Source: Ptiloglossa arizonensis
Lineage: Eukaryota > Arthropoda > Insecta > Hymenoptera > Colletidae
Direction of reading: 5' to 3'
Length of the DNA: 64,000 bases
NCBI RefSeq assembly: GCF_051014685.1
Contig: NC_135058.1
Coordinates: 10,232,811 to 10,296,810 of the forward strand
The notes below the pieces were generated by a model. That model did not search any database. It was not told where the DNA came from and was given only the letters and a program-made list of their open reading frames with translations. Both the position numbers and the translations under genes were made by a program. Below are positions 35,491 through 47,560 of the stretch, in pieces; positions within the stretch are counted from its first letter, which is position 1, and each line of letters begins with the position of its first letter.

Positions 35491-37431
35491 AAGATCAAAT
35501 TCCGTAGGGAAAAGTCCCTGTGATAACACGATACCGAAAAATAAATTATTTGGTATCTTTGTCGATCAAAGATATCTGTAATTGAATATTTCGCGAAGAA
35601 GAAATACATACGCACAACATAGGAAATGTTCGGTTTCCGGTTCCATCTTTTCGTGAAAACGAAGTTCACCAGCTACGTTTTGATTTAACGTAAGTATTAA
35701 TTAGCCCGTGAGAAGTTTCTACGCTGCATTGAATAAACATGAGAAGTTCCTACACGGTATAGGAAATCGGTTTAACATCTAATTGCGTTTACCATCGGGG
35801 GAGGAGTCGAAAGCTGTACAGAGCCTTACCGAAGTGTTCAATTAGCAGTCTCGGGACAACGTACACAGGAAGGGGGAATTGTTTTCGGAATTGATATTTG
35901 TTTCGGAATTGCTACCGCGTGTCAATGATTTCGCACGAAACGATTCAATTTTAAAATCGATCGTTGTATCGTTCGTGGACGACGAGCGCGCGGATGAATC
36001 GTTCGCGAAAGAGCGATTAATTTATTATTCCTCGCGTTCGGTTAATTCGGGGGTGAATTCCTAATCACGGGGATCTATTCGAATTGAAACATTGGCGCGA
36101 CGCGTTTCCTTTTAATCCGGGAACGAGGAGAAGAGAAACGACGCTCCGTACACGAATTAACGTTCCCCCCGTGGTACATAATTATATTAAAGCTTCGTTC
36201 GCAGCGGGCTCCGATTCTACTAATTCGCAATTGTAACAAGAACGCCACGGCCAAAGTGCGCGATTATTTCAATTTCTGGATTAAACGAAATTCTATCTCC
36301 GCGTACACTGAGTGGTGAAATGACGTGGCCGGTCCCCGTGTAGGATGTTTCCTCTGCGCAGAAATTAAAGGAAAGGGAATATAAAAATGGTGCACGAAAA
36401 ACTCGGAACAGCAACGCGTTAATATTTACCGCTTCGCTGAGTGAAAACACTCGGTAATTTATAGTCTGCGCAAACATTCAATCCCTCGTAAATATTAACA
36501 TTCAACTACACCCGAAATACGCTAATAGAAAAAGCGGTATATTTTCGCATAAAAAAGTATCACAAACGATGTACCGATGTTTATACTATCTTCTGAACGC
36601 GTAACAATTGTTTGCGTTAGAGAAATCCAAAGATGGATGTTCGCGATGAATAATACGGAATAAATTAAGATAAAAAATCCGTATAGGATGTTCGTTAACG
36701 ATCGTTAGGTATAAATGATACGTGAATAATGCGAGTATTATTTGATCCGCGCGAGTATTTTCGGGAACGTATAATTGCCTCGATAACCATTTTCGATTCC
36801 ATTGTGCCACACTTTTGGGCAACCGTGGTCAGACGGAAATCAATTGGCCGCTCGAGGCTACTGTCCCCCACCATTCCTTTCGAATCGAGTCCATTTCCGT
36901 TGAATGAAAGCGTGTATTGTCTTTATTTCAACTTGACGATATTACCTACCGAATTAATTAGCGGTGACTTCTTTTCAATAATTACATTTACGAATATGAA
37001 TCAAAATTAAACGAAGTACGTTTCACAGAATTGTTCCAAGAGGTTAGAAGGTTTACTTTACTGTACATTTAGAACAATATCGTTACTTTGATGTATTCCA
37101 GAGCAGCAGTTGCAAGATTAGAGTCCATCGGAGGGAATGTTCGGACACGTGACGCGTTATGTTCGATGTAGATTTCATACGAAAGCTCATCGTTGATTAA
37201 ATCTTCGGTCTACAGTGTCCTTGTGACCAGCTGTCTTCGACAATAGTCAGATTTTTCGATTAAGCTACATCCTGCAATTGTTTTTGACGCGATCGGATCT
37301 CCGATCGTTTCCTATTCGCGGAACGATCGATCTCGCAAATCAAATCTCATCGGAAGTCATCCGATATCGAATACGTTAAGAACCGAAGCATTTTGCTCAC
37401 CGCCCTTAAACAAGTTACGCTTATCGGATAG
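35491..37431. other. No gene recognised
   Basis: Mixed, mostly AT-rich. Only short frames (under 95 codons apart from a 118-codon minus frame across the candidate transposon end). Confidence 0.5.
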
Positions 37432-38025
37432 CTATTGACGAAATCTGATTTCACCATTACGATCTAATAGCGTCCGAGCCGGACGTCCGCTATCTAAATT
37501 CTCCGTAGTCGATCTACCGATTCTTTTCACGTACCGTGAAAGAAATCGGGAATGTTTCGGAAAAAAAACTTTTCGAAAACTTCTATCCACTAAATTGATA
37601 TTTCCCATCGTGATCTTTGCATCGTGATGAAAATTACTAAAAAATACTATCCTAAATCGGGCTACTAGAGCTTTAACTAAATCTAAACTCTCTTTAGTCG
37701 AGTTACCAATTTTTGTATAAAACAAAATTTCGATTTCTTTTTTAGTTACGAAACGTAAAAGTATCTTAGAAATATCAAGAAAGAACTTTTCAAAAATACT
37801 TCCACCCACAAAATTGCCACTCTTATCACAATCTTTGGAATCACCACCAAAATTAACAAGAACCAACAACCAACGCTACAAAGAAACCCAAATCCTCCTA
37901 AATCGAGTTACTACGACTACAAAAGATCTTCTCAAAACTACTATCGCCCACAAATTAATACTCTCGCCACGATTCCTTGGAATCGCGATAAAAATTAGCA
38001 AGAACGAGCAGCTGACGCTATAAAG
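37432..38025. repeat. Diverged tandem repeat, about three units of ~200-220 bp
   Basis: The blocks ACTTTTCGAAAACTTCTATC, ACTTTTCAAAAATACTTCCA and TCTTCTCAAAACTACTATCG (near 37570, 37785 and 37928) are each followed by CAC(A)AAATT and ATC(GT/AC)(GA/A)(T/A)CTTTG-like segments. A minus-strand frame of 145 codons spans the first two units, but the corresponding frame has a stop in the third. This argues against a functional protein. Confidence 0.65.
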
Positions 38026-39149
38026 CAAGGCTCGACCGCAGCGGCGAGTCTCTCGAACCCGATCGAAATCTCCCGCGAGGGGCCATTTTTGTCGGTCAGC
38101 GTTCCTCGTTTTATCGAAACGGATCGTTCCCTGCATTCAGCGAAGACCATCACGGTAATGCCCCGTCCTCGCTCCGCGGTCCAGGGTATCCCTTATTCCA
38201 CTCGGTTCTGGCTCGTTTCGATTATCCGCCGGCGTATCGGCTTCGGAGGATCTCCAACGGCGTATAAGTAGTTTCGGAAGTACTTATCGAAGATACCGGA
38301 GAAAATTATAGATTTGGCGCCAGTTGCAAGGGTCCATCGTGCTCCATATACGCCTCTAACCCTCGTGATTCACCCGAGGGGTTACACGATACTCTTTTTT
38401 TCATCCGTTTTTCCTCGTTTTCCGCCCCGACGCTAACATCTCGCTCGCGCGTTCAGCTCGCGCGTTCAGCTAGTACCCGCCACAGGATTACCAACTTTAC
38501 GCAGCAATGTAACCGGTGTTCGTCACCCGAATCTCTGTTCGCGGTGGTTGCCATTTCGCGGGGAATTAAAGCGGAGTTTTTCAATGCAAAACTACTCTCG
38601 AGAAAATTTCATTTTCGAAATTCGTAAAGTGTAACTCGATCGGTCGAAAATATTGCAATTCTCTTAGATAACGATACTTAACGAGCGTTGGTACTTAACT
38701 ACCGATCGAAACGAAGAACGAGAGGAAAACTTTGGCTCGCTCGGAGCGAGGAACTCGCGCCTGATCCTCCCGTAGGAAACGAAACTGGAAAAGTTTCGGT
38801 CGATTCGCTGCGGACGATCGCGGTTACCGTTCGGATTGTTAACAATATTATCGTTATTTCCGGGTAAAAATTTGCGGGGGAAATTACGAAGGAATCCGGC
38901 GGGCGCCATGGGAAAGACAAGCTCGCGCGAAATTGCCCGGTAATTTCTGCCCTTTCCAGTGTGTAGAACCGGCGCGAGGAAACGCGAACGGGCATTCCGA
39001 GGTTTCGCAACCGCACGCGTTTTCTCTTGGTTCGCGTGCAACGGGTCTCGTCCACGCGATAGTTACGTATCGGCCGCTTTTTCCCGGTTAAAAAGAGGAC
39101 GAAAATTGGCGCCTTAATCGCGAACGAGCGCGGTGGGGAGCCGACGAGT
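38026..39149. other. No gene recognised
   Basis: Contains a doubled TCGCGCGTTCAGC at about 38446-38471. The frames at 38664-39055 are two overlapping minus-strand frames without known motifs. Confidence 0.5.
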
Positions 39150-39252
39150 CAACGAGGTACGGGAGTGGGGAGGAGCGAATGGGGAAGAGTGGGTGGGGGA
39201 AGAGCCGGTGGTAGGGGAAGGACCGGTGGTGGGGGAAGAGGAGGAGGAGTGT
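39150..39252 (+). repeat. G-rich purine tract with GGTGGTGGGGGAAGA units
   Basis: An imperfect ~20-bp repeat (GAGCCGGTGGTAGGGGAAG, GACCGGTGGTGGGGGAAGA) after GGGAGTGGGGAGG. Several runs of three or more G on the plus strand are compatible with G-quadruplex folding. Confidence 0.75.
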
Positions 39253-40615
39253 TAATTAAACCGAACCCGCACGGGTGCTTTTTCCCCGAGCGATCGGGAC
39301 GCTTCGTTTGCAATTTTAACAGCGTCGATTACGGTAAAAAGTATATCGCCCGCCCGACCGGGGAAATTCTTATCGCTCGATCGAGGCGCGGGACAATATT
39401 TCATGCGTTCAGTGATTCTTGTTGTCGACCGCTTGGCTTCTAATTGGAGGTATCCGACACCAATGCCCGATGCAAACAGGAAATAGAGATTAACGATCCC
39501 ACGGATCTCCGAACGGACGCAAAAACGATACCCGACGTGTCGTCGCGCGAACTGTCCGATGTGACAACTTTTACAGCTAGATCGTCCACTTTTCTCGACC
39601 GGGGAAATAACGCGAGATCTTCATCGGCGCGTAGGAAAACAATTTCGTCGCGTTTTACGAAACTGTATTCGCAAAACGATCGTTTCGGGATTTTTTTTTT
39701 CGTCCTCGAATCGCACTTTACGTCCGGTCGAAGTTGTTTGTGTGTGAATTTTGATCGCGCGTCGGTGTGCACTACTGTTTAATAATCTACCGTGCGTTTA
39801 ATTTTAGCACCGTCCTCCTGAGTACTCTCGGACAGAGTCGAGCAATCGTGAAACTTTTCGAGATGGAACAATGACCAGTACCGGGCGTACGATTCGTTTG
39901 AAAATAACGAGAACACTTTTTCTACGGAGCAACGTTTATTCGTTAGCGAGGAATAAATTTTCGTCGGGTATCGTAATTCATTCGAACGCACTTTCATCGA
40001 ACGTCATCGCTTGGCACGGGTATCGAACTCTACGCGAAACTTGAAGGAAATTTATTCGATAAACGAAACGCGTGTCACACCAAGGGAAACAATGAGAAAT
40101 AGCGATACGCGACACGGCACGACGAGAAACGTACGTATAAATAGAACTCGTTAATACCGAGAATGGAAGCAGAATTTATCGTATTTTTCCCCCTAGATGG
40201 TATCCTGGTATAATTGAAAAAATCCAGTGCCTCTGTAACGATACACTACCACCTGAGTAAAGATCCAAATATTAAAAATTTGGTGTGCCGACGAATACAA
40301 GCTCTGTCGATCGATTAACCTTCCCACCCGTATTTCGTAATCACCACACCGAGAAAGATATCCCTTTATAGCAAAATTTCGAAAAATCGTAATAAAATCC
40401 GTCCCTCCTCTGGATCTGAAAATAGATATTTCAATCATGCTCCTCGATGCGGAGACAAAAGAATTCTATCCAGCGCAAAATAAAAGATCGCTCGATAAAT
40501 AATAAAGCTTTTGTAGATCGCTCGAAAAATTGTCAAAAATTTTTTCATCGTTCTCGTCGGACTGAATGCGGAAAATTTCATCTTGCGCGAGACAGAGAGA
40601 GGAGAGGGAAGAAAT
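39253..40615. other. No gene recognised
   Basis: Frames at 39440-39782 are open on both strands (110 and 112 codons), so coding is not supported. Confidence 0.5.
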
Positions 40616-40630
40616 AAAAAAAAAAAAAAA
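40616..40630. repeat. Poly-A run (15)
   Basis: Uninterrupted A-run after a purine-rich GAGAGAGGAGAGGGAAG stretch. Confidence 0.95.
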
Positions 40631-42379
40631 CTCTCGCCGACAATCAAGCAGCTTTTGCCGGTGACACGCGTTCTGCTATCGTCACCGCGGAGCAATCGTG
40701 TCGCGGACGGAACAGAATTTTCCCTAATTAGAATTTCTCCGAATGGGGATCTAACGAACCCTTTTTCGCGACCAAAAATTGTCCCGTATTACGAATTTCT
40801 TTGGTCGGGCGCGTTTGGATTTTCTATCCGGCGTGACAAAGGTGCGGTAATAATGGTATTAATATAGACATTTTGGTTCGTGTTCGTCCGAGCAAATTTC
40901 AAAAGCGCATCGCGTGCCCGCGACCCACCGCGTCGCATAATTAAAAAAGCTTCGGGTGTACGTGTCGCGGAGAACGCGTGCTCGGGCGGACCGCGTTTAC
41001 GAGAGCCTTTGTGACGAATATACCGATGAAATGCCACCCTTTTCAAGCGGGTAGGGTGCGCGTTGAACTCTTCGAGCCGAGCGGAGCCGCGCGGAGCGGT
41101 ACGGCGGCTGGCTCCTCCGCTTTAACGCCGTGTGCTCGTTTATTTTCTACACCGTGGCACAGACGCGAGCCACCGGGAGTCTATCGGCTGATTACACGGT
41201 TTATTGATAGACGTAACGAGCACTGATATTGACATTTGTCGGGATCGGAGAATAAACTCCCGTCCCGCGCGTCTGCGCGCGCCGAACAGAGGATAATAAT
41301 GAAACGTTGCTACTAAACAAACGTTTACCTACCGTTGCTTCGCGCAACGTGTAATCATCGAGAATACTGTAAGAAGCCGGAGAGATAAAATAGCCGCCGG
41401 AGGAATTAACGTCGACGATAATTAAGGGCAGCGAACTCCGAGAACGTAACGTTGGCTCGAATTTTAAAAACGGATGAGCGGAAATTTTATTCAAAACCTT
41501 TCCAAGGAATAACGTGGCGAATCTTCGTACAATTCGTCGAAAATATTTCGATATTTGTGCTATTGACTTATGATAGCCAGAAACCGAGATTCGAGAGATT
41601 CCGAGTTTTTAATACGAGATTCGAAAACGAGGAGGGGGATTGTGTAAACTCGAGAGGACACAAAATTTAAAGTTGTAGTTCCCCTATCGGACAGGGAATA
41701 AGGATAATAATGCAATTTATAGTCCTGGGCGTCGAAAATGTCCGTTAACGAATTTTATAGATCTCGCGGTTCTAAAATTATGACCGCCGTAAAAAAGTAA
41801 AACCAGAATAACGTTACTAATAAAATTTCGTCGCGCGAAACACCTTTTCTTCGTGCGTATGTCTCTTGTAACCCGGGGCTATAACTATGTATCTTACGTG
41901 TTTAAATATATTTTTTAAGAATCGGTCCATAAATTTCACCGGGCTTGCAAGGATATTACAACTGGAATTTTATTGCCCAACCTTTCCTGTCCAAATCCAC
42001 TACTTTTTCTTCGAACGACCATCGTTTCATCGCATTTTGTTCTTATTATCTATTCTAGTCCGTATCGGATCAACACTCGGTCCGATCATCAATTTCTTTG
42101 GTTTCTTCGATATCGCTTACGACGTACAATAGTTCCACACGGAAACGATATTTTCTCGTTAAAAAATACCAGTGTGTAGAAAAAAGTATTGGAAGACAGC
42201 TCAACGTTTAAAATCAGTCGCTTCGTAACTAGATTTTCAGGAAGGGCGTACGATACTATCGTCGTGCATACCAAGTTATATTACTGTACATATCTATCTA
42301 TTACCTTTGCATTCTTGTATTTACAATTCGTTGTACCGCTGGAGATCCCTGCATGTTATAATAAACTTTGCTATCCGAC
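40631..42379. other. No gene recognised
   Basis: Includes a GC-rich patch near 41050-41180. Nothing identifiable. Confidence 0.5.
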
Positions 42380-43330
42380 TTCACAACAGTCGAAAATTGT
42401 TGTCACGAATCAGCCTCGTCGAAGTACGGCAAGGGGTGGTACTTTGTACTACCTTCCGTTCCGAGGGAGTCGAAACGCGCTCTGAAAAACTTCCATAGAC
42501 GGTTCCGGTACACGCGACGAGGAGGGTGCTCAGCTCCCCGGTAGCGCGGGACCGTTGTAAAAAGGGGGGCGCCCTTTGGTCGTGGGCCGAGCGAAAGGAA
42601 ACTCTCCCGTGCCAGGTGGAAATCTCGAGAAACCGACGTCGATTCGGATCGAGGGAGCTCGGTTCAGGAGCGAGCGGAAAGCAACGAGCTTTCCGCTCCA
42701 TTTCATCGACGCCGGCAGGTCGGGTGGCGGTCGCGCGAAAAGAACGGAGAACGCGGAAGAGCGCGGAGAGAAGGGTCAGAGATTAAAAGTCGCTCGAGGG
42801 CTCGAGCGGGCTCGGCCCATTGTCCGAACCGTGTTCGTCTACGAGCCTTTTCACCTCCGCTTACCGAGATCGAGCCCCGAATGCCGCGACGGTGCCGATA
42901 AACGGGGCTGCGCGCGCATCGGGCCTTCGACATCCGTCCCCGAGGACCCTCGAACGCGAACTAGAAGGATCGAGCCCCCCACCACCGCACGTATACCCCC
43001 ACTCCGCGGCGCGCGAACTCGAGGGTCAGTCGGAGAAGAACGCGACGGACGGACGGACGGACGGACGATCGATACGAGACGTCGATCGTTGGTTATCGCG
43101 CGCGTGATCGATTCCCAAGCGGATTAGAAAGCACCGGCCGAGTGGAACGTCGAGACGGCGGATGGTAATAATAAATCGCCGAGTAGGAAGGGTCTTGTTT
43201 AGAGGAGGCGTAATTTCTGTAATCTTCGCGAGCTACGCCAACGGTGGCACGGACGCGATCTTAACCGAGCCGATCATCGAGGACGCGGCAACACCTGTCC
43301 CCCGAGTTGTCGATCGGTGATCGGTTCTTT
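42380..43330. other. CpG/GC-rich island, possible gene-start region
   Basis: The longest strongly GC-rich segment with frames open on both strands (183 codons plus at 42576-43127, 95 and 76 codons in other frames). It has the look of a promoter or 5'-UTR exon in a CpG-rich insect genome. However, I see no definable core promoter, the frames are Arg-rich and unlike any known protein, and no splice structure is clear. Confidence 0.35.
43044..43067. repeat. (GACG)n tetranucleotide tract
   Basis: About six GACG units, ending in ATCGATACG. Confidence 0.95.
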
Positions 43331-43597
43331 GCGTTAACGTTGGTAGACGATAGAAAAATAAACACCGATCGACGCGTGTTAATATTAATAGACGATGGAA
43401 AAGTTAAACACCGATCGACGCGCGTCAACGTTAATAGTGCAGTAATAGAAAAACGAAAATCAATCGACGCGCGTTAACGTTAATAGACGATAGAAAGCTA
43501 AAATCCGATCGACGTGTGTCGATAGACGATGGAAAGCTAAAATCTGATCGACGTGCGTTAACGTTAATGGACGATGATAAAACGTTGAAAAATCTCG
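43331..43597. repeat. ~45-bp tandem array, six units
   Basis: Units start at 43331, 43374, 43420, 43469, 43514 and 43553. The consensus is GCGTTAACGTTAATAGACGA followed by TRGAAAGCTAAAANCCGATCGAC. The self-complementary words GTTAAC, AACGTT and CGATCG recur. Unit lengths vary (43, 46, 49, 45, 39, 45) through small indels. Unit 5 has lost the TTAACGTTAA part. Confidence 0.92.
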
Positions 43598-46019
43598 GGT
43601 CGCGGGTCCGATATACAACGGTCCCCGTTGGAAAAACGATCGACGAAACGGTTCGATCGCGGTGGCTCGAAAATTGGATCGTTCGCGGTATGGAGGACCG
43701 TCTCGGTCGATCGGTTTAACGATGCACGCGATACAACGGGTGGGGCGTAATTCGGTGCGATGGAACTTCGATTATTGCGGGAAAACGGGGCTGGAAATTC
43801 CTGTAGTTATCGAGATTCGTGGAATTATCGAGGTAACCGATATCTAATAAGGAACCCCACTCGCACAGTATGTCTCTACCGGCTCCGCTACTACCAGTTG
43901 CCTCCATAACTTTGTTCGTTGCTAAGCGACCATTCCCTTCCACTTGCCGATGCAATGCAACGAACGAGGCTCTCGAGCAATAATCGAGGTTCCCGAAGTT
44001 TTTAACGAGCAACGAGTTCGCTGACATTGACACCACGGAATGCCTTCTGTAATATTTTTTTCACCTCGTCTTTTTCCACCTCGATTTTTCCAATATTAAT
44101 TGACATCTTTTTTTCGCGAATATTTTTCCCTTTGCGACGAAACGTTACAGAATGCAATCGCAAGGCGATAAAATTAACGAGAATGGCCAAGTTTTGTTTA
44201 AAGAATATGCACACCTGCAACGAATTATTGTCGAAGATACAATTCATCCCAACTTTCGATCCCGAATACTGCATCCTTGATATCTAAAAGTTAGGTTACG
44301 AGATCCAAGTTCGTCAAACGATACGAATAAATGAATGGTAACGGTAGTCTCGCGGTACAATCGGTCGAGAGAGCTCTAGAAACGAAAATTCTGTTTCGGA
44401 GGGCACGGTAGTGTATTGTTTCATTCTTCGGACGATTTTTCCGAACAATCGACTCGAACCAAATATCGATATACAGCTTGGAATTTAATTTATAGTACGA
44501 GCAAAAAAGGGAGCGACGTTTCGTCTGAAAATAAAAGGGATATATGGAGTTAAATTTTTTACTACGAGCTTAGTTTTCCAGTAGCACGATTTTCAAAATT
44601 TTCCCAGATAGGAATATACGATGGGAAAACTTTATTGCACATTTTCAATTTATTTTTGCCCGAGGGCTCGTCCTCTTTTCGACCCTAACCCAAATTACGC
44701 CCCTGTATTTCTGTTTTCCAGGCGTAATATCCAAGTGGCTATCGTTTATGGAAACGACCGACCGTCGAGTATGGATGTTCAAAATTTTACGAGAGAAAGA
44801 AACTTACAAACACGAGAGCGAATCCCATTCTTGATTTTCGGTCGCCAAAAATTCAATCGAAGTAATCGAAGAAGCGAAGTTGTTAAACCGGGGTAAATTT
44901 TAATAACTGTATTTTACGCGCATCCTGTCTTTATGTAATAAAGACGTTAAAAAAAGATCAAATTTATGGTTCGGCTTGTTATAGTCGATAAAAATGCGAA
45001 CGAAATGGACACGAGCACAGAACGAAGTTCTCGTCTTGACCGTATTTTTCGAGTCCTCGGTGTAATTAGAAAGTTATCGCTAAGAGCGTTTTACGATTAT
45101 ATAAAGAACGCAGGACGAGTAACGTTACGAAATGTAAGACACAGAGGAGGGAAGAGTGTCTGTATTTGCATAAAATGTGGTACGATAAATATACAGGAAT
45201 TTCGAAAACTGTGGGACATTCTCGGGATAAAATTTCAATCGGGAACATTGGTTCGTTAATCGATTCGTCGATGTTCCGATCTACGGTTTGGTAATTCTTC
45301 CAGTTTCGTAATTACAATAATTCATAAATAGAACAATCTTCGATACTCGGAGGGGAGTAATCTTCTCCACTAATTTCCAATGTACAGAAAAATTATTGAT
45401 CCCTCACGCTCGAAGATTCATCGAACGAATTTCGAATTTGCTCGGAAAACGAAAATCGTACATCATGATAAATTTTTGGTTATCATATTTCCATTACATT
45501 TTACAAGACGCTCGAACACGACGTTTAACAATTTTATTACTTGCGATACGACGCAAGTTCCCGCGTTTAATTCCACGCAGACCAAGAATCTCTTTTTTCG
45601 AATGAAAAATTCAAACGGAGAAGGTTGGGTAAAATTCGAAAGCTTTTTCCCCGATAGCGTCGCGATTGAACGTCGAATAATCCGTGAAAATGATGTCCGA
45701 ATTTCGGTGGCAAAGCGAGAGACAGCGCGCGGAGGAATTCCAAGGCTATAATTCTAATCGCTGACAGTACCAACAGCCACGATAATGAGAGACACGGATC
45801 ACTGATCAATCATCGGCGCGCGGGCGCTTCGGCTGGCTCGATCGAACAGCCGCCCGGTTTAATTACTGGCTTTTATCGACGTTTTTTGGGGGAGGGGAGT
45901 TCTACCGTACACGTTGGAAAAGTGCGTCCGAAGAAAGGCGAACGATCACGCTCGCGGATCGAGTTAATTGCAGGGAAAATCATTTAACGAACTGGCTCGC
46001 GGCTTAATTGATTCGTCGG
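43598..46019. other. No gene recognised; one mariner-like end fragment
   Basis: At 44434-44452 the sequence GATTTTTCCGAACAATCGA nearly matches the right terminal repeat of the 33244-33371 element. The rest is AT-rich with frames up to 123 codons and no known motif. Confidence 0.5.
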
Positions 46020-47560
46020 GGAACCGAATTTATAAGGTCGTGCTGCAAGGAACGGACACACGACCGCGTGTGCGTACCGTGAGCGACGACTACCTGTATT
46101 TCACTGTCGGTTGCGGCACATGACAGCCCACCGGGGCGAATTATTCCGCGGGATTAAGGCGGACGAACGGAGCGACATGCGAGCGACGCCGTAATTGGAT
46201 ATACCCGGATCGCTTGGGAGCTAATCAGAATTAGTCGCTTTGACTGCGGGAACCGGGACGCTCCCGCTGTGACAAATCGGAGCCGTGGACGTGTTTTTGA
46301 CGAGCTTCCGGCCTCCAGAAAGACCCCTAACGCAGTGTTCGCCGCTTCTTCCTTGCGCGACCCGTTCAATTCACTTTCAGCGATCCTCGTTTTGCGCCAG
46401 GACCGCGCGATGCTCGCCGGGATTCACGAATCCGGGTCTTTGACCGGACGACGCGTGGAGAATTTATAACGAGCCACGGGAATTAATGAAATTAATATCC
46501 ACCGTTTGGGGGTAATTGTACTTCTTTTTCTTCTTTTTTTTTGCTTTCGAAGAAAAGATCGCGGTTAGTTTCGGAATTTAGGTATTGTTTTTAAGTAGAT
46601 TTAATACAGACGAATGTAAGTAGCGCGACAATTTATAATTCGAGCGTGGAAAGAATGGAGAAATTTGTTCAAAGTCGAATTGTCATAGTATTTTTTTACA
46701 ATGGAAAAAACGACGAAACTTATCAATCGACTTATTGTTCCTCCCAAGAGATGAATATTGTACATAAATACGTTCAGTGCGCAAATATATATTATTTTCA
46801 AGGCAATCTCGCGCGAGTATGGCGTCGGAGGGGACCGCCGTCTCTCGTTAGAACCTAACCTCGAATTCCTGGCAATCGCGGGGCGAACGAGCAAACCGTG
46901 AAATTCGCGGCGATTTTCCAGTCAGCGTCCGACAGACGAACAAACGGTCCACGGTACGCGGAACGAACGAAATTATCGCGTACGAGCTCGCTCGACACGC
47001 TTCCGCGCTTATCGCTCGAACGTTTCAGCGAGCGGTCGCTCGGTTTCGCGGGTGTAGCCCCCGAAACTCGCACGCTCGCGCCAAGTGGTACGAGCGAGCG
47101 AGCAGAAATCGGCGCGCAGGAATGCACGCGGTGCCGGTGCCGATAATTACTCGGCGAACTTTCCGCATCGATTACCATCGACGGCTGTTTAATTTACTTC
47201 GAAATCGACTTCGCGCCGCCGCTCGTGGAACGCGAAGGCAGCTCGCTCGCCTTTCTGCGATCCCTTTAATCTCCGATCGGGACGGGACAAGAAAAGGGGA
47301 CGCGGAGTGGGGACGAGTGGACGGGGCATGGCGACGGCGGTGGTGGGGAGGAACGAAAGAAACCGAATCCGACACGAAGATCTCTTTATCGCGAGCGATC
47401 ATCGGGGTCATTACCGATCGCGGAACGGAACCGTAGCGTCGGTGTACGTTACTCTCGCGCTCACGAATCGCGTCGAGGGTGTCTCCTTTCTATCTCTCTT
47501 TATCCTCCGTGACGAGGAATCGCGATAACAAAGACCACCGCGCGACCGTGATTCAATAAG
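46020..47560. other. CpG/GC-rich segments without recognised gene
   Basis: GC-rich parts at about 46020-46460 and 46850-47530 flank an AT-rich part at 46480-46800. The latter has a T-run around 46520-46545. GAGCGAGCGAGC-type words occur near 47090. Open frames run both ways. No exon or promoter can be called. Confidence 0.4.

Noticed and set aside
42576..43127. 183-codon plus frame as a gene
   Set aside because: GC-rich, Arg-rich, overlapped by open frames in other phases, and including the (GACG)n tract. Composition explains it.
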